From Pontibacter coccineus (GTDB lineage: Bacteria; Bacteroidota; Bacteroidia; Cytophagales; Hymenobacteraceae): DNA of 64,000 nt. The position numbers and the translations under genes are program-made. Location of the stretch: positions 372,001 to 436,000 of the forward strand of contig NZ_JAUOTN010000003.1 in NCBI RefSeq assembly GCF_030546575.1, read 5' to 3'. Positions within the stretch are counted from its first letter, which is position 1; each line of letters starts with the position of its first letter. The notes beneath the pieces are model-generated. The model ran no database searches. It was not told the origin of the DNA and saw only the letters and a list, made by a program, of their open reading frames with translations. Shown one piece after another: positions 33,679-43,832 of this stretch.

Positions 33679-36600
33679 TTACTTATTTTTTTCCATAACT
33701 TCTTTGTCTTTTGTGGCCGCTGATTTACCAGCTTCCGGTAATGGAGCTGCTTTTTCATTCGTTTCTTTGCGAAGCACATAGCGGTAAAATCCGCCCCCTT
33801 TGTCCCAGCTGCAGAAAATGAGCGCCTCTCCGTCAGGTGATACGCCTATCCCTCTGGCTTCGGCTCCGTTCAGTTCCGGCAGGGGCAGTGTCCACATGCG
33901 CTTCCGGGCATCGTCGCGGAAGTGGAAGGAGGACGGCACCACACCGCTTGATCTGACAGCTGTAAAAATGGTATTGTCTGGTCCTATGCCAATGGCGTTG
34001 CAGCCGGCCGCTATACTGGTGATGTCTTCTTCCCGGGTATAGATGATACCATCTTTGCTGCTGTATACCTGTATATACGGACTGCCCGGGTTGGGGAAGT
34101 AAAGCGTGAGCCCATCCGGTGTCATGTTAAACTCACGGGCAAGGATGCGTTCCGGTAACTGAAGTGTGCGCACCAGTTCGAATGCGGATGGGTCAGAGGT
34201 GCTCTGCCGGAGCACAAAGTTTTTATCTTCGGCAAACAGCGAGGCCAGGTAGACTTCCCCTTTGCTGTTGGCGCGCGGAGAGGTGATGGCCCTGTTGCCT
34301 GCAGGTACCTCCCAAACCGCTATACCTTGTCCGGTAGTGGCGTCTATTTTGAGGAGGTGGCGATTCCGGCCGATCAGGATGTTGCCGTCCAGGTCTACCC
34401 CGATGCCGTTGATCGTGTTCAGGTCATAGGTTTGGCCGTCGATGGTAACCTGTTGTAGCGGCGAGAAGGAAGCATCCTGCCCGTCCTTTTGCTTTACGAT
34501 CAGCTTGCCGTAATAGTCGGCCAGCCAGAGTTTACCATCCTTATCCCACTGGGCACCCATTCCGGCCCCCGTTTCATGAATTTTGCCATCGAACACATAG
34601 GTTGGCGCCGGCACCTCCACAAAGTCTTCAAGCGGCTGTTCGCTCTTCATCAGCTGGAAAGGAGTGGCTTGGCCGTAAGTGAGGTGCTTGCCGTCTGATG
34701 CAATGACCCGATGATAGAAGGTGACCGGCTGGTTAACAGCAGCATGGCCAAGAACGCTATACCAGTCCTGCTCCCTTAGTTTCAGGTGTCTGACCCTGCC
34801 GGTGCTTTTGTGCCAGACGATGTTGTGGAAGTCCTGATCAGTGGCCAGTTGGTAGGTATAGCCGATAAAGTCGCTGTCCGGGTCTTTTGCGGCGCTCCAG
34901 GCTACTTCAAAGAGCGCCTCCATGTTACGCACCGCATACACGTTGCGGGCTTGATGCGAGGTAAAGACCGGGGCAGCTGGTGCCTGGTTGGAGAGTGGGT
35001 ATAGCTGGGCCCTTAGGGCGCCTGCCGGCTGTTGATCGGTATGGAGCTGCACATGCAAGGCCCCTATAGCCAGTAGTTCTGCGGTATCCTCTGTCAGGTC
35101 AAATACCCCCTTGAAACGACCATTTAGGCCATTCTTTGGTTTTGCTTTGAGCGTGTAGCGCCATTCGCCGGGTTCTGTGTTCCGTCCCTGGTATACCCCA
35201 ATGGCAATCCCTTCCTTAGGCAGCTTGCCTTCCAGGTCGCGGAAGGTGCCATCAATAATGAGTTTGCCGTTTTTGATATGTGCCTGTACTGCGCCTGTGC
35301 CTTTCGTGTTGAGGGCTTCTCCTGTATGTAAAGCTGACAATATGCCTTCTGCTTTGCCCCCCGTGCGGACGTCACGGTGAACGAGGTAACCGTTCACGCC
35401 GAAAATAGCCCGTGGCAGTTTCTGCTCATCAAACAAAGCCATGTCGCGGGAGTCTCTGTGCCTGATGTCGTAAGTGGTATAGGCGATCGAGTCCTGCTCC
35501 AGGAAAATGTCCATGATCGTGACGGTGTTCATCGGTGGTTCGTCCAGGGTCAGCCAGCCGCGGGCTCCTGAACCGGCGGCTCCGGCATTGAGGAGCTCTA
35601 AGCCGCCCCGCTTGCCCGGGTAGTAGGCGTGGTGGTGACCGCTGATGTAGGTATGTACCTTGTATTGCTGCAACAGCTGGCGCAGGCGCTCGGGGTTGTT
35701 GAGCACATTGCCTTTGGAGTCACGCTCCTGGGCCACGCTGTAGAGGGGCATATGGCCGATGACGAAGCGCAGCTTGGCACTTTGGGCTTCAGGCTTCTCA
35801 AACTGATCTGCCAGCCAGGCCAGGTTTTCTTCTGTTATGTCAGGTGAGGAGGCATCCCAGGAGACGAAGAAGATGCCGTGCTGCACGAATGAATAGTAAT
35901 AAGGAAAGTGCGAGCGGTCGATAAACTGCAGGCCGGGGGCGTTTTCCTGCTTTGCCCAGTAGTCTGCGGTGGCTTTACGCTCCCTGGGGTAGGAGCGGCC
36001 GCCATCGTGGTTGCCAATCGTAAAGGCAAAGGGGACATTCGCTTTTCGGAGAGGCTGCGCAATGCTTCTGTTAAAGCCTGCCCACATTTTAAGCAAAGTC
36101 TCATCGCTAGTCACGCCTTGCCCTGCCACCATGTCGCCCCCGCACACCACCAGGTCAGGCTGCCAGATGCGCGGCAGGCGCTGCAGCAGGCTGTCTACCT
36201 GCCACTCGTAGGTGTCGGCACCCAGGCCGGAGTTCAGGTCGCTGATCACGGCAATGCGCAGGTCGCCCCGCTTCGGCTGCTGCGGGAACTGCTCCAGCGC
36301 CACCAGCCTCACGGCGTCGGCCACTACTTTTCCGCCTTTGCCTTTGTTGATCAGTTCCAGGTAATCACCGGGGCCCAGTAGAAAGTCCCCGAACACATGC
36401 CACCTGCCAATGGTAGCGAGCGCTTTCTGGTCAGTGTAGAGCGTGTCTGTTTTTCCGCTGTGGTGCAGCACGTAAGGGACACGGTTGGCATTTGTATTTT
36501 CGTTCACCGTCCACCAGGCAGCCAGTTGGTACCTGCCACTGGGTATGCTGTCGAAGCTGTAAGTCGCTTTAAACGTTTCAGGGCTGATCGTGGCTTGGCG

Positions 36601-37620
36601 GGAAGGGGTGGCGCCATAATAGTTGGCGTGGTTGGTTTTGCTCCACAGGCCGGCCTCGGTGTAGTGGCGGCTGTCGGTATCGATGTAAATGACTTCACGG
36701 TCGACGGACCTGATCGCTTCGGACAAGACCAGGGCAGAAGCGTTTTTGCGCAGGCTGTTCCGGTCCCCGTTCGGTATATCGGTCGGTATATTCACTACTT
36801 CTTCGGCCGCTACCATAGCCGAGGAGCCGCCTCCGTCCAGGTTCAGGGCATCCTGACACCCTACCTGCTGCATCAGTTGGGCCAGTTCGGGCAGGGTGAC
36901 ACCGGCACTGCTGCTTTGGCGGCCGTCCACCACCATCAGCACCAGGGTATGGGCATCCGGGTATCCGATGGCGGTGCGCGGGTGGCGCACCAGATGCGAA
37001 CCCCCGAAGCCTTCCTCCGCGCTGGTCACGTTGAGCTGCCCGTTTTTCAACAAGACAGGCCCTCCGCCCGTTGCCTGGTTGGCCCGCCACAGCTCGCCGC
37101 CTTTAGGTATAGCCGCTGCTGTCCCAGCTGTTTTCTGCGGTGCAGGGTACTTGTATACCTTCCCAGACTCCTTTTCGCCGTAGGTCCAGGTAATCTCAGG
37201 CTTGCCGTTGACGAGCCCGAATGCGCCCCGTGTAGGGGTTTTAGTGCTCGGTGCTATGACCTCACCATCGGAAACAAGCAGGCTGACAGAGGATGTAGCC
37301 GCAAAATAGCCCGCGTTGATGGCTAGGATGGCCTCGTGCTCCTGGTAAGCTTCTTTGGTGGTCTGGCGCCTGGTGTTGCTGCCCACAGAACGCAGCTTCA
37401 GGTTCTCATCGCGTAGATCTACGGTGGCATAAACTGCCCTCACCGGCGCGCCGTCTGCCAGTTTTCCGCTGGCCTCGTACACGCGTACAGAGGGTGGCAA
37501 CAGGACGTTCAAATCCTGGCGCGGCTCCCATTGCAGTGCCGGCTGCTGTGCCTTAGCAGCTGCGGAACCTAAAAAAGAAAAGGAGACAAACAGAAGTAGG
37601 CGGGTATAGCTTTTTGTCAT
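33679..37620 (-). CDS. Secreted multidomain protein: phosphodiester glycosidase, metallophosphoesterase, CHRD and beta-propeller
   Basis: 1313 residues with a signal peptide ending near AAAKAQ. Approximate domains in order: NAGPA-like phosphodiester glycosidase at 95-305 (INAGYFAATSS, MVVDGRQSSSAG, ALNLDGGGSSAM); a golvesin/xanthan-lyase C-terminal-like domain at 308-440 (SFDSIPSGRYQLAAWW). A calcineurin-like metallophosphoesterase follows at 455-720 (AVISDLNSG, CGGDMVAG, GNHDGG, GHMPLY, SGHHHAYYPG). Then a CHRD-like domain at about 770-880, a fibronectin-III-like region at 885-990, and an SMP/NHL-type beta-propeller to the C-terminus. The two hydrolase sites suggest processing of sugar-phosphodiester polymers such as teichoic acid-like or capsule glycans in the periplasm or outside. 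The combination is unusual. Confidence 0.85.
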   Translation of the reverse strand: MTKSYTRLLLFVSFSFLGSAAAKAQQPALQWEPRQDLNVLLPPSVRVYEASGKLADGAPVRAVYATVDLRDENLKLRSVGSNTRRQTTKEAYQEHEAILAINAGYFAATSSVSLLVSDGEVIAPSTKTPTRGAFGLVNGKPEITWTYGEKESGKVYKYPAPQKTAGTAAAIPKGGELWRANQATGGGPVLLKNGQLNVTSAEEGFGGSHLVRHPRTAIGYPDAHTLVLMVVDGRQSSSAGVTLPELAQLMQQVGCQDALNLDGGGSSAMVAAEEVVNIPTDIPNGDRNSLRKNASALVLSEAIRSVDREVIYIDTDSRHYTEAGLWSKTNHANYYGATPSRQATISPETFKATYSFDSIPSGRYQLAAWWTVNENTNANRVPYVLHHSGKTDTLYTDQKALATIGRWHVFGDFLLGPGDYLELINKGKGGKVVADAVRLVALEQFPQQPKRGDLRIAVISDLNSGLGADTYEWQVDSLLQRLPRIWQPDLVVCGGDMVAGQGVTSDETLLKMWAGFNRSIAQPLRKANVPFAFTIGNHDGGRSYPRERKATADYWAKQENAPGLQFIDRSHFPYYYSFVQHGIFFVSWDASSPDITEENLAWLADQFEKPEAQSAKLRFVIGHMPLYSVAQERDSKGNVLNNPERLRQLLQQYKVHTYISGHHHAYYPGKRGGLELLNAGAAGSGARGWLTLDEPPMNTVTIMDIFLEQDSIAYTTYDIRHRDSRDMALFDEQKLPRAIFGVNGYLVHRDVRTGGKAEGILSALHTGEALNTKGTGAVQAHIKNGKLIIDGTFRDLEGKLPKEGIAIGVYQGRNTEPGEWRYTLKAKPKNGLNGRFKGVFDLTEDTAELLAIGALHVQLHTDQQPAGALRAQLYPLSNQAPAAPVFTSHQARNVYAVRNMEALFEVAWSAAKDPDSDFIGYTYQLATDQDFHNIVWHKSTGRVRHLKLREQDWYSVLGHAAVNQPVTFYHRVIASDGKHLTYGQATPFQLMKSEQPLEDFVEVPAPTYVFDGKIHETGAGMGAQWDKDGKLWLADYYGKLIVKQKDGQDASFSPLQQVTIDGQTYDLNTINGIGVDLDGNILIGRNRHLLKIDATTGQGIAVWEVPAGNRAITSPRANSKGEVYLASLFAEDKNFVLRQSTSDPSAFELVRTLQLPERILAREFNMTPDGLTLYFPNPGSPYIQVYSSKDGIIYTREEDITSIAAGCNAIGIGPDNTIFTAVRSSGVVPSSFHFRDDARKRMWTLPLPELNGAEARGIGVSPDGEALIFCSWDKGGGFYRYVLRKETNEKAAPLPEAGKSAATKDKEVMEKNK

Positions 37621-37808
37621 AGGTCAGAGATGGAATTTCAATAAGTTGAGCGAATCAATGGTAGAGGTAAATCAGGGCTAATATAGAGCAATGAGCATAC
37701 AATAACGAGTGAATGCGCCTGTTAATGTTGGAACAATTTGTCCGATCAGGGTAGCTGGCTACGTGAAGCTTTATTACCGGATGCCCGCTGTCTCTTCAAA
37801 CAGAATAT

Positions 37809-37816
37809 TATCTTTG
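37809..37816 (+). promoter_or_regulatory. Possible -7 box upstream of dnaG
   Basis: TATCTTTG fits TAnnTTTG and lies 28 bases before the dnaG ATG. Two TATACC words (CTTATACCTATACC) lie between it and the start. Confidence 0.4.
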
Positions 37817-37844
37817 TGATTCGCTTATACCTATACCCTGTCCC

Positions 37845-39773
37845 ATGTCCCTGATCCCGAAAGAAGTAGTTGACCAGATTTTAGCCCAGGCCGATATTGC
37901 GGAAGTGGTGGGGGATTTTGTGTCGCTCAAGAAGAAGGGGCAGAACCTGTGGGCGAACTGCCCTTTCCATCACGAGAAGTCGCCGTCTTTTTCGGTGTCG
38001 CCGGCGAAGGGTATTTACAAATGCTTCGGTTGCGGTAAGGCGGGTAACTCCGTGCAGTTTATCATGGACGTGGAGGGCACGAGCTTTCCGGAGGCGCTGA
38101 AGTACCTGGCCAAAAAGTATGGCATTGAGGTACCCGAAGACGAGCCCAATCCGGAATATGCCCGGGAGCAGAGTGAGCGCGACAGCCTCTACATCGTCTC
38201 CGATTTTGCCAGCAAACACTACCAGCACCTGCTTCAGCAGCACGAGGAAGGCGCTATCGGGCAATCCTACCTCAAAGAGCGCGGGTTGAGTAACAGTACC
38301 ATCAAAAAGTTTGAGCTCGGGTATAGCCTCGATGCCTGGTCTGACCTGACCGATGCCGCCCTGAAGGCAGGGTATAAGCAGAAGTACCTGGAAGCAACAG
38401 GCCTGACCATTGCAAAGGAAGACGGCAAAAAATACGACCGCTTCCGGGGACGTGTCATGTTCCCGATCCATAATATTTCGGGACGTGTCATCGGTTTCGG
38501 TGCCCGTACGCTGAAGAGCAACGACAAAAAAAGCCCGAAGTACCTCAACTCGCCTGAGTCGGAGATCTACCACAAGAGTAATGTGCTCTACGGCATGTAT
38601 CAGGCCCGGCAGGCAATCCGCATGCAGGACACTTGCTATATGGTGGAGGGGTACCTGGATGTGCTTTCGTTGCACCAGGGCGGTATCGAGAATGTGGTGG
38701 CCTCCTCGGGTACCTCGCTTACCGAAGGTCAGATCAAGCTCATCGCCCGCTATACCCAGAACATCACCGTCCTTTACGATGGTGACGCGGCAGGTATAAA
38801 AGCCTCCCTGAGAGGGATAGACCTGATCCTAGAGAACGGCCTGAACGTGAACGTGGTCACTTTCCCGGCTGGAGAAGACCCTGATTCCTACATTCACAAG
38901 GTAGGCGACGAGAAGTTCAAAGCCTATGTGGCAGAACACGCGCAGGATTTTATCTCGTTCAAGACCAGCCTGTACGCCGAAGAGTCGAAGGGCAACCCGG
39001 TGAAAAAGGCGGAGGCGATTCGTGAGATCGTTACCTCTATCGCTAAGATACCCGATCCGATCAAGCGGTCGGTTTTCTTCCAGAGCTGTAGCCTGATTTT
39101 CGACATCGATGAACAGCTGTTGATATCGGAGTATAACAAGATGCACCTGCAGGAGCGCCAGCAGAAGCAGCAGCGTTCAGGTAGTCCGGAGGATCTGGCA
39201 GAAGCGGAAGCTTATGAGGCGGAGCAGCTGGAGGCTGAAAAGCCTGCCACAGAAGCCGATAGTCTCAAACGCTATGAACGCGAAATCGTGCGCATGCTGC
39301 TGAACTACCCCGACAAGGTGCTGGTGGATGGGCAGAACACCTGCCAGTACATGCTCGAGCAGCTGGAGGATGTGGAGTTCCGCACGCCGCTCTACGCCCG
39401 CCTCATTGAAGTGGTGAAAGAGAAGTTGTTGCAGGGCGTTATACCTGCGGCAGACGATTTCATCAACTATCCGGACCAGGAGATACGAACCGAGGCAACC
39501 AACTTGCTGTCGGACCCCTACGAACTCTCTCATAACTGGGAAACCCACCAGATTTACGTGCCCCACGAGTCGGATTTGCTGCCATACGGTGCTGAACGAG
39601 CCGTGCTCCGCCTGAAATGGCGCAATGTGCAACTGCTCATGAAGGCCGAAATGGAGAAGCTCCGCCTGGTGACAGACCCCACCGAGCAGGACCGGGTACT
39701 GCAGGTCATCTTCCAGCTTAAATCCTTTGAAAAGCAGATCGGCGACTTATTGGGAATCGTGGTGAATAAGTAG
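37845..39773 (+). CDS. dnaG: DNA primase
   Basis: 642 residues, the standard bacterial primase length. The N-terminal zinc-binding domain has Cys39, His42, Cys60 and Cys63 (CPFH...CFGC). The RNA-polymerase core follows, and the TOPRIM domain shows VEGYLDVLSLHQGG and LYDGDAAGIKAS (metal Asp residues). The C-terminal 170 residues form the helicase-binding region. It makes RNA primers at the replication fork with DnaB. Not in the usual rpoD/rpsU operon; the adjacent genes are unrelated. Confidence 0.97.
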   Translation: MSLIPKEVVDQILAQADIAEVVGDFVSLKKKGQNLWANCPFHHEKSPSFSVSPAKGIYKCFGCGKAGNSVQFIMDVEGTSFPEALKYLAKKYGIEVPEDEPNPEYAREQSERDSLYIVSDFASKHYQHLLQQHEEGAIGQSYLKERGLSNSTIKKFELGYSLDAWSDLTDAALKAGYKQKYLEATGLTIAKEDGKKYDRFRGRVMFPIHNISGRVIGFGARTLKSNDKKSPKYLNSPESEIYHKSNVLYGMYQARQAIRMQDTCYMVEGYLDVLSLHQGGIENVVASSGTSLTEGQIKLIARYTQNITVLYDGDAAGIKASLRGIDLILENGLNVNVVTFPAGEDPDSYIHKVGDEKFKAYVAEHAQDFISFKTSLYAEESKGNPVKKAEAIREIVTSIAKIPDPIKRSVFFQSCSLIFDIDEQLLISEYNKMHLQERQQKQQRSGSPEDLAEAEAYEAEQLEAEKPATEADSLKRYEREIVRMLLNYPDKVLVDGQNTCQYMLEQLEDVEFRTPLYARLIEVVKEKLLQGVIPAADDFINYPDQEIRTEATNLLSDPYELSHNWETHQIYVPHESDLLPYGAERAVLRLKWRNVQLLMKAEMEKLRLVTDPTEQDRVLQVIFQLKSFEKQIGDLLGIVVNK

Positions 39774-39946
39774 TAAAAGAAAGGGTATAGATGAATTTAA
39801 TTATCCCCTCAAGGGGATAGTTCCTTTTAACCAGACTCGTGGTGATTTAGTGCATTTTAGTGCTCGGACCATTCGTTGGTGTTCTATTGAATACTTCTCT
39901 TCCAGATTGTGTTCTGAAATAAGAAGGCAATGCGGTATAAACTTTT

Positions 39947-39954
39947 TACCTTTG
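39947..39954 (+). promoter_or_regulatory. Bacteroidota-type -7 box upstream of ribBA
   Basis: TACCTTTG matches TAnnTTTG, 71 bases before the ribBA ATG. The leader contains two AGGTATA words (39998-40004 and 40007-40013). I see no FMN riboswitch: the leader is far too short for the RFN element. Confidence 0.5.
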
Positions 39955-40024
39955 CAGCGCATTTCATAGTATAGACAATCACCTTGCTGATTACCGCAGG
40001 TATAGCAGGTATAGGAAGTAACAC

Positions 40025-41266
40025 ATGGAAACTAATTCACTAGAGCCAATCAAGCTCGATTCAATAGAAGATGCGATCGAGGACATCCGCCAGGGTAAGA
40101 TCATTATCGTGGTGGACGACGACGACCGCGAGAACGAGGGCGACTTTATCTGCGCGGCAGAGAAGGTAACCCCGGAGATCATCAACTTTATGGCCACGCA
40201 CGGCAGAGGACTTGTCTGTGCGCCGCTGACCGAAGAACGTTGCGAGGAGTTAGGTCTTGAGTTGATGGTGGGTCGTAACACGGCCCTGCATGCCACGCCG
40301 TTTACCGTGTCGGTTGACCTGATCGGGCATGGTTGTACGACCGGTATCTCGGCCTCTGACCGCGCCAAAACGATCCAGGCGCTGGTTGATCCGAACACAG
40401 ACCCGCATTCACTGGGCAAGCCAGGCCACATTTTCCCGCTCAAAGCAAAGAAAGAAGGCGTGTTGCGCCGTGCTGGCCATACGGAAGCGGCCGTTGACCT
40501 GGCGCGTCTGGCAGGACTTGCTCCAGCCGGCGTGCTGATCGAGATCATGAACGAGGACGGTACAATGGCCCGCCTGCCAGACCTGGTGAAAGTGGCGGAA
40601 CGCTTCAACCTGAAACTGATCTCGATCAAAGACCTGGTAGCGTATCGCCTGAAGAAGGAAAGCCTGATTGACCGCGAGATAGCAGTAGAATTGCCAACCG
40701 ATTTCGGGAATTTTGACCTTTACGCCTTTACGCAGCGCAGCAATGGTGCCAAGCACCTGGCCCTGGTTAAAGGAAGCTGGAGTGAAGAAGAGCCTGTGCT
40801 GGTGCGCGTGCACTCTTCGTGCGTGACCGGTGACATCTTCGGTTCTTGCCGCTGCGACTGCGGCCCTCAGTTGCACGAGGCCATGCGCATGGTGGAGCGT
40901 GAGGGCAGAGGCGTGATCGTGTACATGAACCAGGAAGGGCGCGGCATCGGCCTGATCAACAAACTGAAAGCCTATAAGCTACAGGAGCAGGGCCGCGATA
41001 CCGTGGAGGCTAACCTGGAACTGGGCTTTGGTATGGACGACCGCGACTACGGCGTAGGCGCTCAGATCCTGCGCGACCTTGGCGTGACGAAGATGCGTCT
41101 GATCACAAACAACCCGAAAAAGCGCGTAGGCCTGATCGGCTACGGGCTGGAGGTTGTGGAGAACGTGCCGATAGAAATCGCGCCTAACCCGCACAACCAG
41201 GGCTACCTGACTACGAAGCGTGACAAGTTAGGCCACGAGATCCTTAAAAATACAGTTGTGCGCTAA
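40025..41266 (+). CDS. ribBA: Bifunctional 3,4-dihydroxy-2-butanone-4-phosphate synthase / GTP cyclohydrolase II
   Basis: 413 residues. Residues 1-210 are the RibB domain ([16 protein letters not shown] with acidic metal ligands, [23 protein letters not shown]). Residues 212-413 are RibA, with the zinc-binding cysteines in [17 protein letters not shown] and the GTP-binding [12 protein letters not shown]. It carries out both entry reactions of riboflavin synthesis. No other rib gene is adjacent. A strong terminator follows. Confidence 0.97.
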   Translation: METNSLEPIKLDSIEDAIEDIRQGKIIIVVDDDDRENEGDFICAAEKVTPEIINFMATHGRGLVCAPLTEERCEELGLELMVGRNTALHATPFTVSVDLIGHGCTTGISASDRAKTIQALVDPNTDPHSLGKPGHIFPLKAKKEGVLRRAGHTEAAVDLARLAGLAPAGVLIEIMNEDGTMARLPDLVKVAERFNLKLISIKDLVAYRLKKESLIDREIAVELPTDFGNFDLYAFTQRSNGAKHLALVKGSWSEEEPVLVRVHSSCVTGDIFGSCRCDCGPQLHEAMRMVEREGRGVIVYMNQEGRGIGLINKLKAYKLQEQGRDTVEANLELGFGMDDRDYGVGAQILRDLGVTKMRLITNNPKKRVGLIGYGLEVVENVPIEIAPNPHNQGYLTTKRDKLGHEILKNTVVR

Positions 41267-41291
41267 GCCGCTACAGTTAAAACAGAACAGC

Positions 41292-41323
41292 AAGCCCGTG
41301 CCATTTGGTACGGGCTTTTTTTT
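41292..41323 (+). terminator. Rho-independent terminator of ribBA
   Basis: AAGCCCGTGCC pairs with GGTACGGGCTT across a 4-base loop, followed by seven further T. Confidence 0.88.
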
Positions 41324-41480
41324 GCACCGGACTTCCCGCAGCCTCCAAATATAATTTTAGTCAATGGCCTAGCCGGCCTCCGGTTTATTACGTTTAGAAT
41401 TGTATATAAACTTTTGTATAACAATAGGTTAGGTGGTATGTGTTGAGGGTTGTTATTTACATTATTTAATAGTTAGGCAA

Positions 41481-42152
41481 ATGAGAAGACTGGGGACGCA
41501 ATATTTGTTTTTCACGCTATTTGTGACTTTTGCCTGTGGTAGTATTCAGGGTTGGGCGCAAGCCCAGGCGGGATTTGATACAGAGCATTGGCTCTACGGA
41601 AAAGTTGTACTGGTCAGCGGCGACAGCTTGCAGGGGGCAGTGATCTACCATCCTGCCCAGGATGTTGTACAAATAGCATCAGAAGACGGTGTCATCAATT
41701 CTTTCTCAGCCGTGAATGTCAGCCATTTTATGATCAGTGGTGTGTACAACGGGAAGCCTCAGGTCTTTCGGTCGCTGCCCTGGAACAGGGGAGGGCTCGA
41801 GAGCGATTTCAGGGTGCCGGTATTCTTCGAGCAGATCAACCAGGGAGAACTCGTGCTCATGAAACGATATGTTGGGGTAACGGCCACCAAGGCAGATCAG
41901 AAGTATGCGACGGCTTCACTGCAAACGAGTTACTTTCCCCATTTTGCCACAGAAGGCGATGAATTGCAGGAAATATTATACATGCTGCTGCCTGACGGTG
42001 AGATTGTTCAGTTACGGAAGCCCAAAAAAGACCTGCTCAGACTTTGCGGCGTGCATACCGGGAAAGTAAAGCAGTATGCTAAGTCCAACAAGCTCGACTA
42101 TAACAGCTCCAAGGACCTGCACAGCATTGTAGACTACTATAATACGCTTTAA
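41481..42152 (+). CDS. Hypothetical exported protein
   Basis: 223 residues from ATG 41481; the frame opens earlier, but a signal peptide (RRLGTQYLFFTLFVTFACG, cleavage near GWAQA) begins at this Met. The mature part has the pattern LYGKVVLVSGDSLQGAVIY and IASEDGVINSFSAVNV, resembling uncharacterised Bacteroidota exported proteins. No catalytic motif is visible. It ends 11 bases from the convergent permease gene. Confidence 0.7.
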   Translation: MRRLGTQYLFFTLFVTFACGSIQGWAQAQAGFDTEHWLYGKVVLVSGDSLQGAVIYHPAQDVVQIASEDGVINSFSAVNVSHFMISGVYNGKPQVFRSLPWNRGGLESDFRVPVFFEQINQGELVLMKRYVGVTATKADQKYATASLQTSYFPHFATEGDELQEILYMLLPDGEIVQLRKPKKDLLRLCGVHTGKVKQYAKSNKLDYNSSKDLHSIVDYYNTL

Positions 42153-42163
42153 AGCCCAAGGCT

Positions 42164-42934
42164 TTATAGATCGCGGAGGCGCACCAGCAGGATGGAGGCC
42201 AGCACGAGCAAAGCGATGTAGAATAGTGCAGGCAGCACGGCCCATCCCGGGCTGAGCACCATTGTGGGGCTGGTGAGGCCATCTATAATCTCCTGCCCCG
42301 GCGTGGGGGTGAGGCTACCAAACACTTTCATGGGCATAAAGCGGTCGATGCTGTCGTCGATCTGGTAATGTATGATCGGCTCCACGATCTTGGACCAGGC
42401 CAGGAAAGCGATGATGGCCAGACCACTCTTGCGAATCAGGAAGGCAAAGAACATGGCCATACACATGTACCCGACAGCCTGCACAAAGAAATACGAGAGG
42501 TAATCGATCTTGCCAAAAATGGCCCCTATACTTGTGTCCTTGCTGTAGATCAACCCGAAAAGCAGGCCCATCACCAACAAAAAGATAGTCCCGGTTGCGG
42601 CAAGGCCCAGTGTCACGTAAAATTTAGCCAGCACTGCCTCGGCACGGGAGCGCCCGTCTATCACCTGCTGCCGAAGCGTACGGTAGCTGTACTCATCTGT
42701 GATCAGCACAATAACCAGTATACCTAGCAGGAGGTTAAAGAAATAGGCGATATAGGAGAAGCGCATCCACAGGTTGGGGAAATCATAAAGCGACTTGCCC
42801 AGCGACTGCCCGCTCACCATCAAACTGCTGCTAAAATAGATCAACAGCACTTGCAGCAGCACATAAGTGGCCATGATCACCCAGAAAGTCGGGTATTGCA
42901 GTATCTTTCTGAGCTCGGTTCTTATCAGGTTCAT
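42164..42934 (-). CDS. ABC-2 type transporter permease
   Basis: 256 residues from the Met in NLIRTELRKILQYPTFW. The frame extends upstream, but that part overlaps the ATPase gene and lacks family character. Six hydrophobic segments, with the typical ABC-2 layout and SYRTLRQQVIDGRSRAE in the first cytoplasmic loop. It lies 7 bases after the ATPase gene and forms an exporter with it. The substrate is unknown. Confidence 0.88.
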   Translation of the reverse strand: MNLIRTELRKILQYPTFWVIMATYVLLQVLLIYFSSSLMVSGQSLGKSLYDFPNLWMRFSYIAYFFNLLLGILVIVLITDEYSYRTLRQQVIDGRSRAEAVLAKFYVTLGLAATGTIFLLVMGLLFGLIYSKDTSIGAIFGKIDYLSYFFVQAVGYMCMAMFFAFLIRKSGLAIIAFLAWSKIVEPIIHYQIDDSIDRFMPMKVFGSLTPTPGQEIIDGLTSPTMVLSPGWAVLPALFYIALLVLASILLVRLRDL

Positions 42935-42941
42935 GCGGGGC

Positions 42942-43832
42942 TTATTTTTGGGTGAGTTCAAGAAACTGTGCCTCCAGGCTTTTGCGGCGTACCAGGAGTT
43001 GCGATAACACGATGCCCTGCGCAAACATATCACGGTTGAGGTCGGTGCTGGTATAGCCTTCGGAGAGTGTGAGGCGGATGGAATTCTTATCCTGGGCAAA
43101 TTGTGTGACGTAAGGCAAACGCTCCAGCAGCTGCAGCACGGGAGCCAGCTCTTCGGCGCTGATCAGCAGCTGATCCTGTGTAGAAAGAATATCTCCCACA
43201 GCGCCATTGGCCTTGAGCTTGCCGGACTGCAGCACCGCCACGTGCGTGCATACCTTCTCTACCTCGTCGAGCAGGTGACTGGCCAGCAGGATGGTTTTGC
43301 CCTGCGCGGCGATGCGTGTGATCAGGTCGCGCACTTCGGCTATACCTTGCGGGTCGAGGCCGTTGGTGGGTTCGTCGAGCATCAGCACTTCCGGGTCGTT
43401 GAGCATGGCGGCGGCCAGGGCCAGGCGCTGTTTCATGCCTAGCGAGAAACCTTTGTAGGTGGTATGACTTCTGGTGCCAAGGCCCACCATGTCCAGCATT
43501 TTGTTGATGTGCCGGTGGTCTGCCTGCTTGGTGTCAGCTACCACCTGCAGATTCGCTTCGGCAGTCAGGTAAGGGTAAAAGTTAGGGGTCTCGAGCAGAG
43601 CGCCCACCCGCTGTTTGGTTTCTTTGCTGATAGAACGCCCGAACCACAAAAAGCTGCCATTGCTTGGCCGGATCACGTCCAGCACCATGCCCAGCGTGGT
43701 GGTTTTGCCGCTGCCGTTTGGGCCGAGCAACCCATAGATGCTGCCCGCCTCCACTTGTAGCGTCAGCCGGTCGACGGCCTGCAGGCTTCCGAATTTTTTT
43801 GAGAGTTCGTCAAGGTATAGGACTGTTGCCAT
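42942..43832 (-). CDS. ABC transporter ATP-binding protein
   Basis: 296 residues from ATVLYLDELSKKFG; a Met seven codons upstream is also possible. Walker A GPNGSGKTTT, signature FSLGMKQRLALA, Walker B VLMLDEPTNGLDPQG and the H-loop LLASHLL are all present. It is a CcmA-type ATPase pairing with the ABC-2 permease immediately downstream. Confidence 0.93.
   Translation of the reverse strand: MATVLYLDELSKKFGSLQAVDRLTLQVEAGSIYGLLGPNGSGKTTTLGMVLDVIRPSNGSFLWFGRSISKETKQRVGALLETPNFYPYLTAEANLQVVADTKQADHRHINKMLDMVGLGTRSHTTYKGFSLGMKQRLALAAAMLNDPEVLMLDEPTNGLDPQGIAEVRDLITRIAAQGKTILLASHLLDEVEKVCTHVAVLQSGKLKANGAVGDILSTQDQLLISAEELAPVLQLLERLPYVTQFAQDKNSIRLTLSEGYTSTDLNRDMFAQGIVLSQLLVRRKSLEAQFLELTQK

Noticed and set aside
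35908..37326. Long plus-strand open frames opposite the 1313-residue hydrolase
   Set aside because: The minus-strand protein has clear, complete domains; the plus-strand frames are compositional shadows.
39799..39820. TATCCCCTCAAGGGGATA-like palindrome after dnaG as another REP copy
   Set aside because: The stem is similar but the G-rich tail is missing, so it may be an ordinary hairpin.
39955..40024. FMN riboswitch before ribBA
   Set aside because: The leader from the likely promoter to the start is only about 70 bases and shows none of the RFN element's conserved blocks.
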